From: Amyloporia xantha
Taxonomy: Eukaryota > Basidiomycota > Agaricomycetes > Polyporales > Adustoporiaceae
Direction: 5' to 3'
DNA length: 64,000 nt
NCBI GenBank assembly: GCA_036971615.1
Contig: JAYKKR010000002.1
Span: 372,001 to 436,000 of the forward strand
Shown in pieces: positions 46,180 through 57,229 of this stretch. Numbering within the stretch: the first letter of the stretch is position 1; each line of letters begins with the position of its first letter. A program made the position numbers and the translations under genes. The notes under the pieces are model-generated. The model was not told the DNA's origin. It searched no databases and worked only from the letters and a program-made list of their open reading frames with translations.

Positions 46180-48958
46180 ATGGTCGATGTCATGGACGTG
46201 GACCCTCTCTTCGAGATGCCTGGGGGTGACGATTTCCAGGATGTCACGGAGCTATTCACTGAAGCCGCTGAAGGTGATTCATCTCTCACAACATGAGTCG
46301 TTGCCTCACGCCCTAGTTTTTTGCCAAGCCATGGATCCTGAATATCTCATGGTGACGGAGGGATTTACCCTGCTGGATGCAATGAGCGCATTCGAGGTAC
46401 GAGCCTGATTTATTGGCCTCTCTCATGTCCATCTAATGTTTCTAAGATCGGAGAACCTCGGATGGATAGCGGAATGATTTTGGAGCAACAAAGGAGACCC
46501 CCGTTTGACCCTCTGGCGCCCATATTACCCCAAGAGGTCTGTTGGATAATGGATAGGATGTTGACATGTGAGGTGAATTGGCACCACGACTTCTACTACT
46601 ATGTGAATTCATGTATTTTCTCGTGTCAGATGGAATGGCATGTTGGAAACAGTCTTTCGCAAACCGTCTATACTCTGCTTTACGTGCATTACCTCCGCGA
46701 CATTAATCCGGACTTCATGGCCTCGACAATCCAAGATTTCAAAAGATCCGCTCCGTCCTCAAGAGCTGATCACCCTCATATTGCGAGCAGGAGTGTTTGG
46801 TCTGCTAAAGTCATGCGACCTTAGTTGGCGAGAATTATCCAAAGGCAAAGTTCACGAGGTCAGCAGGGAAGTCGAGGTGCTATTTCGTCATGCTCATCGA
46901 TATTACTTGTAGATTGAGGACTGGTTTGGCGAGAAATGCGACATCTCGTTGCTCGAGGGTGTTCCCACCGACGCTGTGATCAAGAAACTAGACGACGCCT
47001 GCGACTGGCTCTGGAATTCAAGCATTGATCAATCAGGATGTTGCTCTCATATGCGACAGACTTCTTCTCCGCAAAGTAAGAGCCTTTGCTTGGATTAGTC
47101 ATTCACAACCAACAATGCTGCTCGGCAGACTATTCTTCAACTGCTTAAGCTGGAATGTGCCGATGAAAACGACGGAGTTGCACAGTTTAGTTGCAAGCGG
47201 ACGAGAAATACTGCTTCGGATACGTGCACAGCACGTACAGCAACCAGGACCGGATTCACCTGCGCTTTTGGTCTTTGATCCTCACATCAGTCGCCGATTA
47301 CCCAACTTCATGCCTGTTCGTGTGCTTGAGCTGCCTCCTTCTGAGGACACGTGGAATGCGATTGAACACTTCTTTGATGGCTATGAAGAACTCGGCCATC
47401 TCTTTGACAGCCCTTGTCTCTCAACGTGGGAGGTGAGCTACTGTTCGAGACTATTATTCATTATTGACGTTCAGTCTCTCAGATCGCTGGCTCCCTCCGC
47501 ATATTGTCATCCAAAAAAAAGACACAAGTAGGGTATTTACGTTCGCTAATGCAGGTGCAGACGTGTCCGAATTCCTGTATGTCGTCGATATTCTAATCCT
47601 GCTCCAGCATGCCGTTTTCGACAAGACTATATTTTTCGGACGGTATCCACAAATGTGGCTTGTCAATAATTTTTACGTCGAGACAATCGGTGTCTCCTAT
47701 GACATGATATTACAAAGTCTCAACCTTGGAGAAAAACCGTCCACGCATTCGCTCGTCAGAGACACGGAAAAGCGTGTCATCAAGGTATGCCTTTCGCAGT
47801 AGACTCGTATGACAGCCGTGAACCTAATTACCTTAGCTCATGGTTTCGCACGTCCGATCCTATTGGTACAACCCCCCTCGAAGGCGGCGATACCTGGCCA
47901 AGTCCGTTGTTCAGTGGCACGAATTATATGATCAGACACTGCAGCTGATCTCAATATGTCCACAATCTGTGAGCTTCTCGATGCCTAGCGGTAGAACAAT
48001 TCGATTGCCTGACCAGTTTCACCTTTCAGGGTCGGGGAAGAAGGGACATTATGGAGTGTATGCCGAAAGCTGCCATGATCCGGCGATTGTCTGCCGCCCG
48101 AGAAGTGATAATGTCCGGTTTTCAGCAGGACTTGCACGCTCCTGCCGAGGTTCCCGTCGCGTACTGGTATGTAGCACGCGTTTTAGATATGCAACTATCA
48201 TGCATAGACGAGGTGTCGAGCTTCGCTGCAAAAGGTAACAACAAGACCTCAACACACTGTTATGAGGTTCAGATGTAACTGATGATTCCATGCAGACTGG
48301 GAAGGACGACATGAGATGGAAATTGAGTCACGCTTCCTGACTGCCCTCCAAGTTATGGCTATTGCCATGTGTTCGGTAGGTTTCATGAATGCATGGAAGA
48401 GTAGTCGTTGATCATTTCATTCAGCTCACGTATAAGCAGTCCACATGGAGTTATACGCGAACGTCGCTCAATTTCGTAAAGAGATACAAATGGGCGTTTA
48501 GCCCTGAGTACGACAACCTCGTGCCTGCCTTGCCTCTACCAGATTTGCGCCTTTTTGCGCCACAAGTGCAGGAAATATTGCAAGTGAGCACTGGACGCTG
48601 CACAGCCGCACGGGACTTTGCGTCTGATTAAATGTGATGCAGGACGAGTATTATTCGCCATCTGGGTCTTTCCAACTCGCGGGGAGCATCCTCCATGATC
48701 TGAGTAATTCCAGCCATCAAGGCTATGCTGGCCTCTGGGCGGCTGACCGAAAAGATGTGAGTAACAATCTGAACCAGCACAATCCTTGCCTACGAACCAT
48801 ATATCTAACCCCATCCCTAGTTTGTTCTTAGCCTGGTTGACCTCTGTAGACAGCTAGAAGCGGCACCGAATTCTGTAGGCGAGATTGCTACTTTCGACAC
48901 CGCCAGGCTAAAGTGGGAAAACCGCGCGCATCCGTGGTTTCCTGACATCGTCGTGTGA
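46180..48958 (+). CDS. MAK10: NatC acetyltransferase auxiliary subunit MAK10/NAA35, frame-broken as given
   Basis: Multi-exon gene with about a dozen introns. Conserved blocks in order: TEGFTLLDAMSAFE, IGEPRMDSGM, MEWHVGNSLSQTVYTLLYVH, PQELITLILRAGVFGLLKSC, DLSWRELSKGKVHE, RRLPNFMPVRVLELPP, SHVRSYWYNPPRRRRYL, ATRE-like AAREVIMSGFQQDLHAP and the C-terminal RLKWENRAHPWF. The NatC complex (Naa30-Naa35-Naa38) acetylates N-terminal Met-Leu/Ile/Phe/Trp ends; Mak10 anchors it to ribosomes and in yeast was found through virus and mitochondrial phenotypes. Three single-base frame breaks, near 46742, 47020 and 47174, each equal one extra base in a short homopolymer (AAAA, AA, GG). The ATG at 46192 is an in-frame alternative start. 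Confidence 0.9.
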
Positions 48959-49314
48959 CAGATGTGTTCTACTGGCACGTCGCGGCATGGAGGATTGTAG
49001 AAACTAACATATGTAGCATATCTATTCTATTTTACGATGTACAGAACCTCCTATCTATACTACAGCGCCTTCTACTGCATTCCATCTACGCTTTTCACCA
49101 GATGATGTTACCTCACAGTTGTGTGTGCATACATTTGCGAGAGCTTTCGTTCTACGAGACCTTCCTTGTATGGAATTACACTCTGATCGAGTCTATGGTA
49201 CTACCCCGCATTGTGACGGTGGCAAGGTAGCAACTAGTTCATCATCTTTTGCTTAAGAGCAATTAGTTCTTGTATTCTCAAAGGCCCTTCTCTCCTTTCG
49301 TTATTCATAACAAG
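48959..49314. other. Intergenic spacer upstream of NTH1 copy 1
   Basis: Nothing recognised beyond the likely 3' UTR of MAK10 and the promoter of the first NTH1 copy. Confidence 0.5.
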
Positions 49315-50764
49315 ATGCCGGTGAAGAAACGAAGTGCTTCTCCTGCATTGATCGCACAGCCTAGTGCCTATCACCCATCCGTGACCCTTTTCACGGCGGA
49401 GACCCTCCAGGCTGCCAGTGACTCTGCCGAAACTACACCGAGGCGGTCGAAGCGGGCCAGGACCACGAAAGTTGAATACTATGAATCTGACACGGACGAA
49501 CTCGGTCGCGCCTCTGGTTCCAGCAGCTCTGGCACCAAAGCCCGCGCTCCTCGTTCGCCGACGAAAGCAAAGGTCCACGGGGAGAGTCCACGCAAACGCG
49601 GGAAAAATGCGTCTCCAAAGAAGGTGAAACCCATACAACAAGTGCTTGATAACCCTCATCCAGCTCCTGCGCGATGGCGTGAGGTCTACGACGCGATCAG
49701 CGACATGCGCTCTCGGATTGTTGCACCCGTAGATACCATGGGAGCCGGTGCAGCGCAACTGGGAGAGACGATACCAGAGGTGAGCTCGTTCGGATTTTCA
49801 GCCTCCGACCACGGGTCGTGAATGAATTTGGTGTCGCAGAATCAACGCTTCTCAACGCTGGTTTCTTTGATGCTATCTTCGCAAACCAAAGACGAAGTGA
49901 CTTCTGCTGCCGTTAGGACGTTGCGTGCGGCAGTCGGGGGAAGTCTGAGTGTAGAAGCGATTCTGCAGGCTGATGAGAAAACCATATCCGACGCTATATG
50001 TAAAGTTGGATTTTGGCGACGCAAGACAGAGTAAGTAATTTCATTCCGACAGCAACCGCAGTGGAAGTTTTGACGTGTTTCCTTAGCTATATAAAACGGA
50101 CAGCGCAACGTCTTCATGACGACTTTGACAGCGATGTACCCAAAACAGTGGACGAGCTGTGTTCTTTACCTGGCGTCGGCCCTAAGATGGCATTTTTAGT
50201 GCTACACGTCGCATGGAAAGTGTCCGTATGATATTATTTCTACTCTCGCGTCCATGGCCGCTGATATCAATGCTGGCTGCAGAAATGCGGGCATAGGTGT
50301 GGACGTACACGTACATCGGGTAACAAATAGACTAGGGTGGCACAATTCTCCTACGAAAACTCCAGAAGAAACGCGGTGTGTTATCCATTGGCTGTGGCTG
50401 CAACCATTCCAGAAAATTAATAGAATGATTCGAAAGGTTGAATCTCCAGTCTTGGTTACCGGCAGAGCTTCGACCAACCTTTACCAAACTCCTCGTTGGT
50501 TTTGGACAGGTTTGTCTGTTTTGATCTTCATCTTCGCGTCTCACACGCTAATGCTTCATCCTTGAGACGATTTGCTTGCCAGTGGGGCCTCGTTGCGGCT
50601 CGTGCAAACTGAGCGATGGGCTATGTCCCAGTGCTCGGAAAGCTGCGGAAACGAGTACAAGTCAAGTCGTTGTCATGTCTCCCGGGCGTCCTGGTCCTAA
50701 AGTTGAAATAGCTGTGGAAGAAGAGGAAAAGAAACTCCTCGACGCAGAGACAGCCAGCTCCTAA
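49315..50764 (+). CDS. NTH1: Endonuclease III homologue, tandem copy 1
   Basis: Six exons (49315..49779, 49840..50030, 50087..50221, 50283..50375, 50437..50509, 50567..50764) give 384 residues. Residues 1-110 are a Ser/Lys/Arg-rich leader that may carry nuclear and mitochondrial signals. The helix-hairpin-helix [10 protein letters not shown] holds the catalytic Lys, and [16 protein letters not shown] holds the catalytic Asp. The iron-sulfur loop is C-x6-C-x2-C-x6-C (ICLPVGPRCGSCKLSDGLC). It is a bifunctional DNA glycosylase/AP lyase removing oxidised pyrimidines in base-excision repair. A second copy follows 263 bp downstream in the same orientation; the first five exons have identical lengths and phases in both copies. 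Confidence 0.95.
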
Positions 50765-51026
50765 TATGACTTCCTATATCTTAAACCTCATATTTTACTA
50801 GTAAAGTGTACAATTATATAATTCGCTACTGCGAAACTGCTGAATACTATACCTTCCTGATATGGGCTCATGCCCTCCTCGATCATTGCTCGTAGCGCGT
50901 CTCGCGTAACCCTTGGTGGGCTGATCCACGACCTATAGGAGAGCTTGCTTCTCAGCTCAACTGAAACGTATCCTGGCCTCTTCTCTAATTCATTCCGCTA
51001 TATATTTGTGTAGCCGTGCTAGCGCT

Positions 51027-52483
51027 ATGTCTGTGCTCAAGAGAAGTGCTTCTCCTACACCGGAACTTGCTTCGATCATCCTCGACACGAATGCCATCGG
51101 CGCTTCGACCTCCTACCCGAACCTACGGCGTTCAAAACGCGTCAAACTCGCCATAGAGCATACAGATGATACTTCGAAGGTCCCTTCTGTATCTATTGCC
51201 TCAAGTAGTACTTCCCGGAAGCAAAAAGCTGCAACAAACGCCATTGCCACTACTACTCATGCAGAGACAAAGGTGGCCACAGCCCAATCTACAAGCACCA
51301 CGAAAAGGAAAGGGTCAGCATCCCCTCGCAAAAAGAAACAAGCTGTTACTCAAGCATTACAAATCCCTCACCCTACTCCCACTCAATGGCGTGAGGCATA
51401 CGATACGATCAAAGACATGCGCTCCCGCATACTGGCGCCAGTAGACACCATGGGTTGCAGTCGAGCGCAACTAGAGGAAACCGAACCTGCGGTGAGCTAT
51501 CTCCATGTCTAGTGTTTCTACTAGTACTAAAATCTCCTAGAACCAACGGTTCGCGACTCTGGTGTCGCTCATGCTGTCCTCTCAAACAAAGGATGAAGTC
51601 ACCTTCGCCGCGGTGTCCAATCTACGCGAAGCAATAGGTGGAACTCTCAGCGTCGATGCTCTTCTCAAAGCTGACGAAGGTGTCATCTCCGAGGCTATCT
51701 GCAAAGTGGGTTTCTGGCGGCGGAAGACACAGTGAGTGTCCCTTGTCGCTTAGTTTGAAATCGCACTGAAAGCGAGAGTGGCAGATATATCCAACAAGCT
51801 GCGAAGCGTCTTCATGATGACTTCGACTCTGACGTTCCGAAGACTGTCGAGGAACTGTGCTCGCTGCCGGGTGTCGGGCCTAAGATGGCCTTCTTGGCGC
51901 TGCAGGATGCGTGGAAGCTGTGCGTGTATCATTCTGGTTTCGACATGAATAAGCCACATTTATCTTAAGTCTCCAGAAACGCTGGAATAGGTGTTGATGT
52001 TCATGTGCACCGTATAACGAACAGACTGGGATGGCACAAACCGCCAACGAAGACCCCAGAAGAGACCCGGTACGCTGCTCCCGCATTCATAGCTATGCTC
52101 ACAAAATAACGATTCTTGTAGTGTAAACCTTGAGTCATGGTTACCTCTAGAGCTCCATCCCGAGATCAACAGTTTGCTTGTCGGATTTGGTCAGGTTCGT
52201 CTTGAATTCACTTTCTACAACATTTGTCGGTGGCAACTTGACGCATGGAATTCAGACCGTCTGTCTGCCTATTGGCCCTCGCTGCGACACTTGTGAGCTT
52301 AGTAATGGACTGTGTCCCAGCGCTAGTAATGTACGGACAAAGCGGAACAGACCTGCTAACGCGACAAGAAGCATTTCTGGACCAAAGATTGAGATCAAAC
52401 TTGAGGAAGAGGTAAAGATAGAGGCCACAGAAACTACTCATCAACTCACGCAGACGCTCCCGGGTGATATTGATAGTGAATAG
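51027..52483 (+). CDS. NTH1: Endonuclease III homologue, tandem copy 2
   Basis: Exons 51027..51491, 51541..51731, 51785..51919, 51977..52069, 52122..52194 and 52256..52483 give 394 residues. The glycosylase core is intact: [10 protein letters not shown] (catalytic Lys), [16 protein letters not shown] (catalytic Asp) and [19 protein letters not shown] (iron-sulfur loop). It differs from copy 1 mostly in the N-terminal leader (Ala/Thr-rich here) and the C-terminal tail, while the opening KRSASP is shared. Both copies therefore look functional, suggesting a duplication with divergence of targeting or regulatory ends. It is convergent with the THI20-like gene, 91 bp apart. Confidence 0.95.
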
Positions 52484-52574
52484 ATCTGTAGTACATTTTT
52501 ATCGTGTATATATTCTACGCTAGCGTGTTCTTTTTGCTTCCTATTATCGTACAACGCAACTGATTAATTTTGAT

Positions 52575-54698
52575 TCAAAGTAGGCCCATAGCCATGTCCC
52601 AGAAGCCCTTTTCCAGGCGTGTGCATCGCTCCCATACTTGACACCATTCCCTTGAACCTCGCTGGAGATGGCGGGTCTGCTACGGCGACGGCTTCGATTA
52701 TCTCTGTTTTTCGAGGTCAAGTCTTCCACTGTCGAGACAATAGAGTGCATAGAACTAACCGAGACCAAGCTTCACGGCTCCTTGGTAGTCTGTCCCGGAA
52801 TAGTCCTCTATCCATCGTCGGTATGGGTTGCCCTCAAGTACCACCCAGGTGTTGGGCTGCGCGGCCTCTTTCTTCAGCCACAGGCCCACCTCGCCATATC
52901 CAAGCAGGCAGGCTGCAAGTGCCATGACCAGTCTGGCGCTGTCACCTATGACATATGATGTTGAGGCGTGATAGGCAAGTAAACCACGCGTTAGGTTGTG
53001 ACTACCTTGCAATCCAGCATCGAGCAGGTATGCGCCATATGCCGTCGTCGCGGCAGACTCGGGGGTGGCATTCAATTGCTCCTCGCTGACGCCCCATTCC
53101 GCACAGTAAGAACTATGCATGGAGACTTCGTGGATGACGTTCATCATCGTCTTCGTCGCAGCCTCGATGGACCCGAAAGTTGATGCCTTGGCCGCCAGGA
53201 GGCTGTTACACATCTGTTAACGTCACTACCCTTTATATCCTAAACGAGAGTCAAGCGCACCCATATGCTCTTGCATAATATTTTAGATATAAATAGTCCT
53301 GTCTGGAAGCGATTCAAGCCAATCAGCATCATGCCACCAACAGGATTACGGTCATTCTTACTTGATAAAATGCAAAAAACACTCTCGCGGGAGGGTCCCG
53401 ACGGCAAGCTGCCTGACAAAATCGTGCTGAACGTATGCCTTCCATATGTCTCTGGTGGATTCGATCATCGAACGGACAAGCGGGTGAGGATTGCTCAGTG
53501 TAGGTCTATAAATCGGTTATTCACCTAAAGATTGACCAGTTTGAAAATGACTTACTCGGGCACACTACGCATGAGAATAGAATGAAGATGGTTCAAGGGC
53601 CCATGTCCGCTTCCTATGGGGATAGCAGTCTCGATTCCCAAGTGAGTATACACGGTGGCTGCTCGCGTTGCTTCCGCAACTTATGAACACAGTGAGTCGA
53701 CGCATATACCAAGCTGATGAAGAGTTTCGGAACTTACCGCTGTGCCCTCGACTCAAGGCGGTCGCTAATGCGGCCGACAGAGTGCATCCCGTCCCATGAG
53801 TGTTCTTCGAGTCCACACGAGGGCGTATGAACAGCGTAATTGAGCTCGGCTCTTGCAAGGCATCTACGACAAGAACTCGATTCGAGAGATCTTGCTCTGC
53901 GATCTGCAATATCTCCATATTCTCGCCCAGAAGCCCCTCACGGACGACGCTGATATGAGGATGGTTGGTGGAGACCCTCCTCACATCTTCCATCGTTGTG
54001 GTGATATGGCCTCCTTTGAGAAGCACCGCTCTCGGTCCCAGCGAGAGGAGGTTCCTCGAGGCGACCAACATGTCTTCTAGGGTCTCCACTTTGGAGGGCA
54101 GCCCTCGCTGGGCCAGCAGAAGCGCGGCCTCGGATTTGTTGGGAGTGATCAAAGCTGCCATGGGAAACAAGTCTGATATCATGACATCGACGGCCTCAGA
54201 CTGTAACAGAGTATGCCCAGACGTTGACACACATACGGGATCGCACACCAATGGAGGTACAGCATCACCGTAATGCGCTCTCAACGTCCTGGCAACAGTA
54301 CGAGTAATTTCTGCATCGAAAAGCATTCCAGTCTTGATCGCCTTGATGTCAATGTCATCTAGAACCGACCGCAGCTTAAGATGATAGTCAGCGAAAAAGG
54401 GTCTGGATACAACCTGCGAACACGCACCTGCTGCTCGACGAACGCTGGTGGCGACGGATGCACACCTTGTACGCCCGTCGTGTTCTGTGCCGTAAGAGCG
54501 GTGATAACGCTTGTTCCATAACATCCCAGAGCGGTGAATGTCTTCAGATCTGCCTGTACGATGCGCATTCCCGTCAAGACCCGTGGGTCTGCTCGTTGTG
54601 AATGATCTCACTTGAATGCCTGCACCCCCACTACAGTCCGAACCGGCGATGGTCAGGAGAGATGGGTATTTCAAGTCTGTGCTGCCTTGAAGAGACAT
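52575..54698 (-). CDS. THI20: HMP/HMP-P kinase fused to TenA-type thiaminase domain (THI20 type), frame-broken near the end
   Basis: The N-terminal ribokinase-fold kinase begins [18 protein letters not shown] and continues [51 protein letters not shown] and the catalytic [17 protein letters not shown]. It phosphorylates hydroxymethylpyrimidine and its phosphate for thiamine synthesis. After several short exons the TenA domain follows: [68 protein letters not shown] [20 protein letters not shown], and [19 protein letters not shown] at the C-terminus, as in yeast Thi20. A single extra G near 52650 (AAGGGAATGG) breaks the frame just before the last block. The start was chosen as the Met directly before the kinase fold. 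Confidence 0.92.
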
Positions 54699-55626
54699 AG
54701 CATACGAAACAACGTCGAAGCACTGATCGCCGTAGCCTCTGGACTCTGGAGTACTTGTGGTAACTACGGTTGACTGATAGCGCAAACTGTACTCAGTGGC
54801 TTGTACTACATACACCGTGTATCGTGACCAGTCGACGCGACACACATTTCGTCCCGCACTTCCAATTACACCTTGCGAGAAGTTAGAACAACACTGTCCA
54901 TCGTCATTGTCCTGAGCTCAACCTTGTTTCTATCTCGGGTTTTCCAAGCAATCGACACGAGCAAAACTCTTGGGCCGCATACAGTACCTTTTGGCCAGTC
55001 ACAGACGACTCTATCCACGCGGCTGCCAGTGGTTTCATCAGACCGTCATGTCTCGAAGGAAATAGGCATCTACATATCATTCCTTGGCTCCTTGGACCTT
55101 ACACCTCGACATGAATTACCGACGACGGGGCATGTTGGCAGCGTCGTATGGCAGGTGTTGTTTGTCGTGGAAGTCGCCCATGTGTTTCGAGCCCGAGCGC
55201 CATTGATCATGAGGAAGTCTTCATTTCAAGAACTACTTGGTGCGTCGTGTTTTGGTCATTCATGCCTCAAATTATATACTGTCACTAGCTATAGATGATA
55301 CTGACCCACTATTCCGGAGACTTCTCTGAATACCTACCGATTGAAGCAAATATTAACAGTACTAGTTCCCCAGCTCGTCCTGCTGTATGTGACATCCAGA
55401 TATGGAAATGTCACATCGTGTCACGATGGTATTCCTGGCTGTAAGTAATCTGTTCCTTTAATGCGACCTTTTGGCTGACCGCTCGACGTCTCTCACCATA
55501 ATTTATTTTCTCACAACATTCAGGGGTCTCTCAACCATCATCAACCTGTGGAAGGTCGAAATTGATGTGGCAAGAAACGTGTGAGCCGCGCATCACGTGA
55601 CTGTACCCTCGTAAGCCAGGAGGCTT
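54699..55626. other. Region between THI20 and Ngaro element; possible gene fragment
   Basis: A plus-strand frame at 54873-55298 and downstream segments with GT-AG candidates near 55440-55525 read like parts of a spliced membrane or globular protein (VWQVLFVVEVAHVFRAR). No family recognised and no full model. A CACGTGA motif lies at 55595. The Ngaro element inserts immediately after this region. Confidence 0.35.
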
Positions 55627-55956
55627 ATGGATTGGACAGACGAGTTTGTCCAGGGTCTATGCGACGACGACACGTGACATACACAACCCCTGACGCGACG
55701 CGCTTTGATTCACGGTCAGAGCGCGTCGCTTGGACGTGTAGCAAAGCGCGATCGCTCGCGCTTTGCTCTCGAACGGCTCATTGTCCTGGCAGGACTGGTT
55801 TTAGTATATATAGTGCTCCCACATCACGTCCCCCCTCATCTTGTCTTTTCTCACTTTCGTACTCGATAGGTACATACACATCTCACATTTCCCATCTTGT
55901 CTTTTCTCACTTTCGTACTCGATAGTCCTCCCGACTTCGAGTACTTATTTTTCGTC
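55627..55956 (+). repeat. Split direct repeat A1
   Basis: Left 330-bp repeat, identical to 60098-60427. It carries a TATA-like TATATATA near 55805, two perfect 10-bp hairpins (55695-55729, 55741-55766) and a duplicated 33-bp block (55837-55869 and 55893-55925). It probably contains the promoter and leader of the element. Confidence 0.9.
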
Positions 55957-57067
55957 AGGAATTCCACCACGCTCGCGACCTCTCCCCACTCGCGGACCCG
56001 ACGGTAGATTCCTAAAACCTTCTGATCTCACTCCTGTGGTCCCCGAACCTCTCGCCTCCACAGAACCACTCCAAAACATGCCCGGTCCCGCCGATGCGTC
56101 TGGAAGTGGTGCGGCACCAGCACCGGAGCTCGGAGCTGCCCCACCAATCCCGGCTACCCCTGCTGCTCCCGCCGCTCCCGCTGCCCCGGTCGCCCCTGCT
56201 GCGCCCGCTGCACCCGCAGCTGCCTCTGGTAGTGTCCCGGTAACTCTCTCCATGGAGCAGCTCGCGGGTCTTCTTGCGCTGCTCCGCCCGGCTGCAGCGG
56301 ACGCGGCCTCGGCTGGAGGGACAGCTCCTTCTCAAGTAACCGCGGCATCGTTCCCGGCTTTTTCTATGGCCGCAAGCAGTCAGGTTGCACCCGGTATGTC
56401 CCTCCTTGATTTATTCCCCTCCGTCAAGGCAGGCGTGCTGTTGGACATCGCGCGCCACGATTTTGAGCCCAGCGACCTTTACAAGCTGGACTCCAAATAC
56501 CGAGACAAGGCCGAGCGTTCAGTGCTCGACCTCTCCGGCAGCATGCTCACAGTGCGAAGTACGACGACAAAGGACTACCCGTCCTTCCATTCCCTATTCC
56601 TCCCTCTGACAGTATATTTCCGCATCATCACGGCATTTGCGGCCTCTAGTGGCAACGGCTCCTTCACTTATCAGGTTAGTACTGGTGCCATGGAATATCT
56701 TTCACAGCTGGAGGTTTTCCACGAGGACTACCAGTGGTCGGCGGTACTCTCGTATCACATGGAGTTTCATCATCGCCGCCTACGGGAAATGGCGCGTGGT
56801 GACTATGCTGGCTGGTCAACAATCGACGCCGCTCTCCAGGTAAAACACCTTGTCGGACGAGAACGTGCACGCGTCAATACGTCTGCCCGTGGCGGTGCAA
56901 CGAAAGCCACTGCCCCCGCAGCTCGAGACAATTCTACCGAGGTGTGTCAACTCTTCAACAAAGGGGTGTGCTCTTCGCCATGCCGGTACCGGAGAGTTCA
57001 CAAATGCTCGACGGCGGGCTGTGGCGCAACCGATCATGGGGCACACTCCTGCCCGAAATCCACCTGA
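55841..57067 (+). CDS. Ngaro gag-like protein
   Basis: An open frame of 408 codons; the first good Met after the leader is near 56080 (MPGPADASG). An Ala/Pro-rich segment (about 56.1-56.35 kb) precedes a globular region with FPSVKAGVLLDIARHDFEPSDLYKLD and VFHEDYQWSAVLSYHMEFH. The C-terminus has a Cys/His cluster, CQLFNKGVCSSPC and CGATDHGAHSC, consistent with a zinc-binding nucleic-acid motif. It likely packages element RNA. The upstream part of the frame lies in repeat A1 and is probably untranslated. Confidence 0.75.
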   Translation: MSFLTFVLDRYIHISHFPSCLFSLSYSIVLPTSSTYFSSGIPPRSRPLPTRGPDGRFLKPSDLTPVVPEPLASTEPLQNMPGPADASGSGAAPAPELGAAPPIPATPAAPAAPAAPVAPAAPAAPAAASGSVPVTLSMEQLAGLLALLRPAAADAASAGGTAPSQVTAASFPAFSMAASSQVAPGMSLLDLFPSVKAGVLLDIARHDFEPSDLYKLDSKYRDKAERSVLDLSGSMLTVRSTTTKDYPSFHSLFLPLTVYFRIITAFAASSGNGSFTYQVSTGAMEYLSQLEVFHEDYQWSAVLSYHMEFHHRRLREMARGDYAGWSTIDAALQVKHLVGRERARVNTSARGGATKATAPAARDNSTEVCQLFNKGVCSSPCRYRRVHKCSTAGCGATDHGAHSCPKST

Positions 57068-57229
57068 AGGGCTGGCAGGACGGGTGGTGCGCCCGTCTCT
57101 CCCCCCACTCGTTCTTGCCAACCCTCGGACGAGCTACCTCGGTCACCCATCATCTCGGTTTCTCCCGCCCCTGATCTCCCTCCTCCACTATCATGTCCCG
57201 TAGACACTTCCACAGTTCCCGTCGAACTC

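Noticed and set aside
55581..55925. 115-codon frame at the left end of the Ngaro element, repeated at 60043-60396
   Set aside because: Both lie mostly in the identical A repeats (leader DNA with hairpins and a TATA-like box) and have no protein resemblance.
56154..56348. Antisense frames opposite the Ala/Pro-rich gag region
   Set aside because: Repetitive codon shadows without independent support.
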